Assembly (NCBI GenBank): GCA_013388745.1
Contig: JACAER010000060.1
Coordinates: 1 to 64,000 of the forward strand
DNA length: 64,000 bases
DNA from: Chloroflexota bacterium
GTDB lineage: Bacteria > Chloroflexota > Anaerolineae > Aggregatilineales > Phototrophicaceae
Reading direction: 5' to 3'
The position numbers were made by a program, and so were the translations under genes. The first letter of the stretch is position 1, and each line of letters begins with the position of its first letter. The notes beneath the pieces were generated by a model, which was not told where the DNA came from, searched no databases, and saw only the letters and a program-made list of their open reading frames with translations. Positions 61,767 to 64,000 of this stretch are shown here, in pieces.

Positions 61767-62559
61767 AGGCAGCGACGAACGTGGGGGGTGGGGTTTGCGT
61801 CTGGCCGCCATCGGCCTGATTCTCTTCCTGCATTTCCCCATCCTGATCATCATTCTGTATTCGTTCACGACGGAAGAGGCCTCGTTCAGCTTCCCGCCCC
61901 CTGTTTTGACCTTGCGGTGGTTCGGCGCGCTCGCTGCCCGCCGCGATTTTTGGGATGCGTTGGGGCTGTCGCTGCAAGTCTCGCTGGTTTCGACCACTGT
62001 GGCGCTGGTGCTCGGCACGTTGATCGCCCTGGCGATTTACCGCACGCGGTTTTTTGGCCGCGAGGCGCTTTCGCTGCTGTTCATTCTGCCGATTGCGCTG
62101 CCCGGCATTGTCACCGGCATTGCTTTGCGTTCGGCTATCGGCCTGATGGATGTGGATTTCAGTTTTTGGACGATTGTCATCGGTCACGCCACCTTCTGCA
62201 TCGTCACGGTCTATAACAATGTGGTGGCGCGGCTGCGGCGCACGCAGTTTTCGCAGATCGAAGCCTCGATGGACCTGGGCGCTTCTCCGCTGGAGACGTT
62301 TCGGTATGTCGTCTTCCCGAATATTGCAACAGCACTGCTGGCAGGCGGGATGCTCTCGTTCGCCCTGTCCTTCGATGAGGTCATCGTCACAACGTTCACC
62401 TCCGGGCAGCAGGACACACTGCCCATCTGGATTCTCTCGCAGCTCACGCGCCCGCGCGATCGCCCCGTGACCAATGTCGCCGCGCTGTTCGTTATCGCCA
62501 CCACTTTTATTCCTATCGTGTTGGCCTATCGCTACACTCGCGACGTTTCTGAAACCTGA
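61756..62559 (+). CDS. potC: Polyamine-type ABC permease, second subunit (PotC/YdcV-like)
   Basis: 267 residues from the ATG at 61756. Six membrane helices: [55 protein letters not shown]. The EAA loop is [44 protein letters not shown], the PotC-type ending. It pairs with the preceding permease to form the membrane channel. Last gene of the operon, convergent with the MerR-type regulator. Confidence 0.92.
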   Translation: MRSKGSDERGGWGLRLAAIGLILFLHFPILIIILYSFTTEEASFSFPPPVLTLRWFGALAARRDFWDALGLSLQVSLVSTTVALVLGTLIALAIYRTRFFGREALSLLFILPIALPGIVTGIALRSAIGLMDVDFSFWTIVIGHATFCIVTVYNNVVARLRRTQFSQIEASMDLGASPLETFRYVVFPNIATALLAGGMLSFALSFDEVIVTTFTSGQQDTLPIWILSQLTRPRDRPVTNVAALFVIATTFIPIVLAYRYTRDVSET

Positions 62560-62581
62560 GCTTTCCTCCCTTTTGCCTCGC

Positions 62582-62605
62582 CCCTCGCTGCGCTGGCGGC
62601 GAGGG
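62582..62605. terminator. Weak bidirectional stem-loop between potC and the MerR-type gene
   Basis: CCCTCGC (62582-62588) pairs with GCGAGGG (62599-62605) around a 10-nt loop in the convergent gap. No strong T-tract follows. Confidence 0.3.
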
Positions 62606-62628
62606 CAGAGCGGGCTGCCTGCCAGCTT

Positions 62629-63435
62629 TTAGCTGTTCTTGCTGCGCTTTGCCTCGTCTTCTGCCAGCATCTGCGCGATTTCCGCCGTTTCCAGCGTATC
62701 CACGTACTGCGTGATGCCCTCGCGCAGATACCCCGGCAGATCCGGGTGCAGCTTCTGGAAATTCGCGGCGAAATCCGGGTTGGCCTCATAGTGTTGGCCC
62801 AGTCCGCGTAAGATTTCCAGGGTCGGCTCATAAAAGTAGCGGATATGATTGTGCCAGCGCACGAGGATCGCTTGCACACGCTCATCGGTTGCCGCTGTGC
62901 CCGCTTCCAGCGCATCTGTCAGTTGGTTGTAAATCTGGTTGCCCTCGGCCATAATCGCGTCTTTCTGCGCCTGCGTGTAGCTTTTCCAGCGCTTGATCGA
63001 CTGGTTCACCAGATCGGGCCCATACTGCAAGCGGGCCTCGCGTTCATAGTCTTTCTGCTTTTCTTCGCTGAACGCTTCGAACATCCGCTTTCTTGGCATG
63101 TCTTCCTCCCCCGATAGATGTTTGATGGTCGTCTCAACTGTCGCGATGAGGCGGTGCAGCCGCTCGATTTTTCCCGCCAGCACTTTGTGGTGCGATTTCA
63201 GGGCTGTCACCACGTCAAAATCCGCGCTGTCGAGTGCTGCCTTGATCTGTGTCAGTTCCAGCCCGATTTCGCGGTAAAACAGGATTTTCTGCAAGCGCAG
63301 CAGGGCCGCGTCGTCATAGCAGCGGTAGCCGTTTGCTGCCACTTTTGCCGGACGCAACAGCCCGATTTCGTCGTAGTAATGCAGCGTTCGCACGCTTATT
63401 TGCGCCAGATCCGCCACTTGTTTCACGCTGTACAC
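62629..63435 (-). CDS. MerR-family regulator with TipAS-like ligand domain
   Basis: 268 residues from the GTG at 63435, 9 nt after AGGAGG. A GTG at 63453 would leave almost no leader. N-terminal winged helix YSVKQVADLAQISVRTLHYYDEIGLLRPAKVAANGYRCY, then DAALLRLQKILFYREIGLELTQIKAAL, a dimerisation coiled coil (about 78-115) and a C-terminal TipAS domain (EREARLQYGPDLVNQSIKRWKSYT; RWHNHIRYFYEPTLEILRGLGQHYEANPDFAANFQKL). TipAS binds cyclic thiopeptides and other hydrophobic compounds in Streptomyces TipA. The promoter (63463-63493) has a 19-bp spacer with an operator dyad, so it activates its own synthesis. Confidence 0.92.
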   Translation of the reverse strand: MYSVKQVADLAQISVRTLHYYDEIGLLRPAKVAANGYRCYDDAALLRLQKILFYREIGLELTQIKAALDSADFDVVTALKSHHKVLAGKIERLHRLIATVETTIKHLSGEEDMPRKRMFEAFSEEKQKDYEREARLQYGPDLVNQSIKRWKSYTQAQKDAIMAEGNQIYNQLTDALEAGTAATDERVQAILVRWHNHIRYFYEPTLEILRGLGQHYEANPDFAANFQKLHPDLPGYLREGITQYVDTLETAEIAQMLAEDEAKRSKNS

Positions 63436-63462
63436 GCGCTCCTGCCTCCTCACTTGTCCATC

Positions 63463-63493
63463 ATCTTAAACTATGACGTTACGTGAGAGTCAA
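63463..63493 (-). promoter_or_regulatory. MerR-type promoter with 19-bp spacer and operator dyad
   Basis: On the minus strand TTGACT (63493-63488), a 19-bp spacer and TAAGAT (63468-63463). The dyad ACTATGACGT-T-ACGTGAGAGT (63470-63490 on the plus strand, 8 of 10 positions symmetrical) lies within and slightly beyond the spacer. Over-long spacers are the hallmark of promoters untwisted by MerR proteins. Confidence 0.75.
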
Positions 63494-63542
63494 GAGGTCG
63501 AAGTTCCGGCCCGAAAGAGACGTAAATTTGCTCGTTTTTCGG

Positions 63543-64000
63543 TTATAGGGTTAAGCCCATCCAATCGCGCACTGCCTGCGCCTGCCCGCTCGCCAGCGCC
63601 TTTTCTGCCTCTAACTGATCGACCATATCACGTAAGGCTATCAGCGCCTGCGCCCCATGGGGTTTATCGTGAAAAACGCCTTTGCTTGCCCCGCCATCTG
63701 TTATGGCCAGCACACCCTGTACGTCCAGCCCTACCTTTTTTGCCTGGTTGATGAACTGTTCCAGCTTGGCTGTCGGCGCCAACGTCTGGGTGATCAACAG
63801 CGTCGGATGCCCTACATCATACGCGCCGACCAGATCATGTACCGGCTGTTCGGGGTGCCCGCGGCTGTAGACCAGCGGAATCCCTATCTGCAAGCTCAGC
63901 CCCACCGCGAAGGGCACAGCGTCCGCTGTACACAGCAGCCGCTCCGGCCAGCCGCCTACCAGTTTTGCCCCTTCATCAATCAACGCCCGCAGGATTTCGG
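63543..64000 (-). CDS. Orotate phosphoribosyltransferase-like protein (partial, runs off the window)
   Basis: At least 151 residues. The frame is open through the right edge, so the N-terminus lies outside. The part seen has LVGGWPERLLCTADAVPFAVGLSLQIGIPLVYSR, VHDLVGAYDVGHPTLLITQTLAPTAKLEQFINQAKKVGLDVQGVLAITDGG. This order resembles orotate phosphoribosyltransferases (strand, RK-type region, hG-x-v-G segment, PRPP strand, helix, VLAIVDR-like strand). However, the PRPP loop that normally reads VDDVITTG is LITQTLAPT here, without the two acidic residues. It may be a non-catalytic, regulatory PyrE-like domain. Confidence 0.55.
   Translation of the reverse strand, partial: EILRALIDEGAKLVGGWPERLLCTADAVPFAVGLSLQIGIPLVYSRGHPEQPVHDLVGAYDVGHPTLLITQTLAPTAKLEQFINQAKKVGLDVQGVLAITDGGASKGVFHDKPHGAQALIALRDMVDQLEAEKALASGQAQAVRDWMGLTL

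Overview
The window reads as a bacterial chromosome segment of moderately high GC. Low-GC stretches are limited to a few intergenic regions. The gene content suggests a member of the Chloroflexota, probably Anaerolineae-like. The signs are secreted proteins with Thr/Pro-rich linkers and bacterial SH3 modules, GH63- and DUF4091-type carbohydrate proteins, an FTCD-type hut operon and a YvcK operon. This placement is inference from gene style. There is no rRNA, and one tRNA (Asp) is present.

Layout. 1-2.1 kb: remnant of a SnoaL-like protein, a GlpC-like iron-sulfur protein whose C-terminus is cut by an in-frame TAA, and a small winged-helix protein. 2.1-4.7 kb: lacI plus a GH32-like gene under a strong promoter with its own LacI operator. 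4.7-8.8 kb: phnDCE-type phosphonate/phosphite ABC transporter with an unusually large permease. 9.0-13.7 kb: marR and a two-gene asymmetric ABC exporter with a palindromic operator candidate. 13.8-18.0 kb: YvcK, a membrane-anchored YvcK paralogue, a GlmU-like acyl/nucleotidyltransferase and a phosphoribosyltransferase. 18.0-22.4 kb: sugar nucleotidyltransferase, deoB, phosphohexomutase and an EEP-fold hydrolase. 22.5-25.5 kb: tRNA-Asp and a GH63 glucosidase. 25.6-28.7 kb: two GT4 glycosyltransferases and a polysaccharide deacetylase. 28.8-31.9 kb: zwf-pgl and a membrane-anchored dienelactone hydrolase. 31.9-38.0 kb: complete histidine utilisation operon (FTCD, hutH, hutU, hutI). 38.1-54.5 kb: two converging transcription units for a surface polysaccharide. 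The forward unit encodes a Wzz fused to a degenerate GGDEF, an O-antigen-ligase-like protein, an SH3-BcsB fusion, a DUF4091 protein, a GT4 and a deacetylase. The reverse unit encodes a flippase, a GT2 and a sugar-phosphate transferase fused to another degenerate GGDEF. 54.5-55.3 kb: decayed TnpB remnant. 55.5-56.5 kb: hypA-hypB. 56.7-56.9 kb: a compact multi-stem RNA candidate ending in a terminator. 57.0-62.6 kb: a ydcSTUVW-like putrescine/polyamine operon including an aminobutyraldehyde dehydrogenase. 62.6-63.4 kb: MerR/TipA-type regulator with a 19-bp-spacer promoter. 63.5 kb to the edge: partial orotate-phosphoribosyltransferase-like gene.

The strongest candidates for something new are these. 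(1) The YvcK / membrane YvcK / GlmU-like operon fits known UDP-GlcNAc binding by YvcK. (2) Two different polysaccharide-assembly proteins carry catalytically dead GGDEF domains, beside a BcsB-like protein with no cellulose synthase in view. (3) The structured RNA lies ahead of the polyamine operon. (4) The PhnE-like permease is 723 residues long, with an extracytoplasmic domain and extra membrane segments. No CRISPR array, prophage or recognisable defence island was seen.
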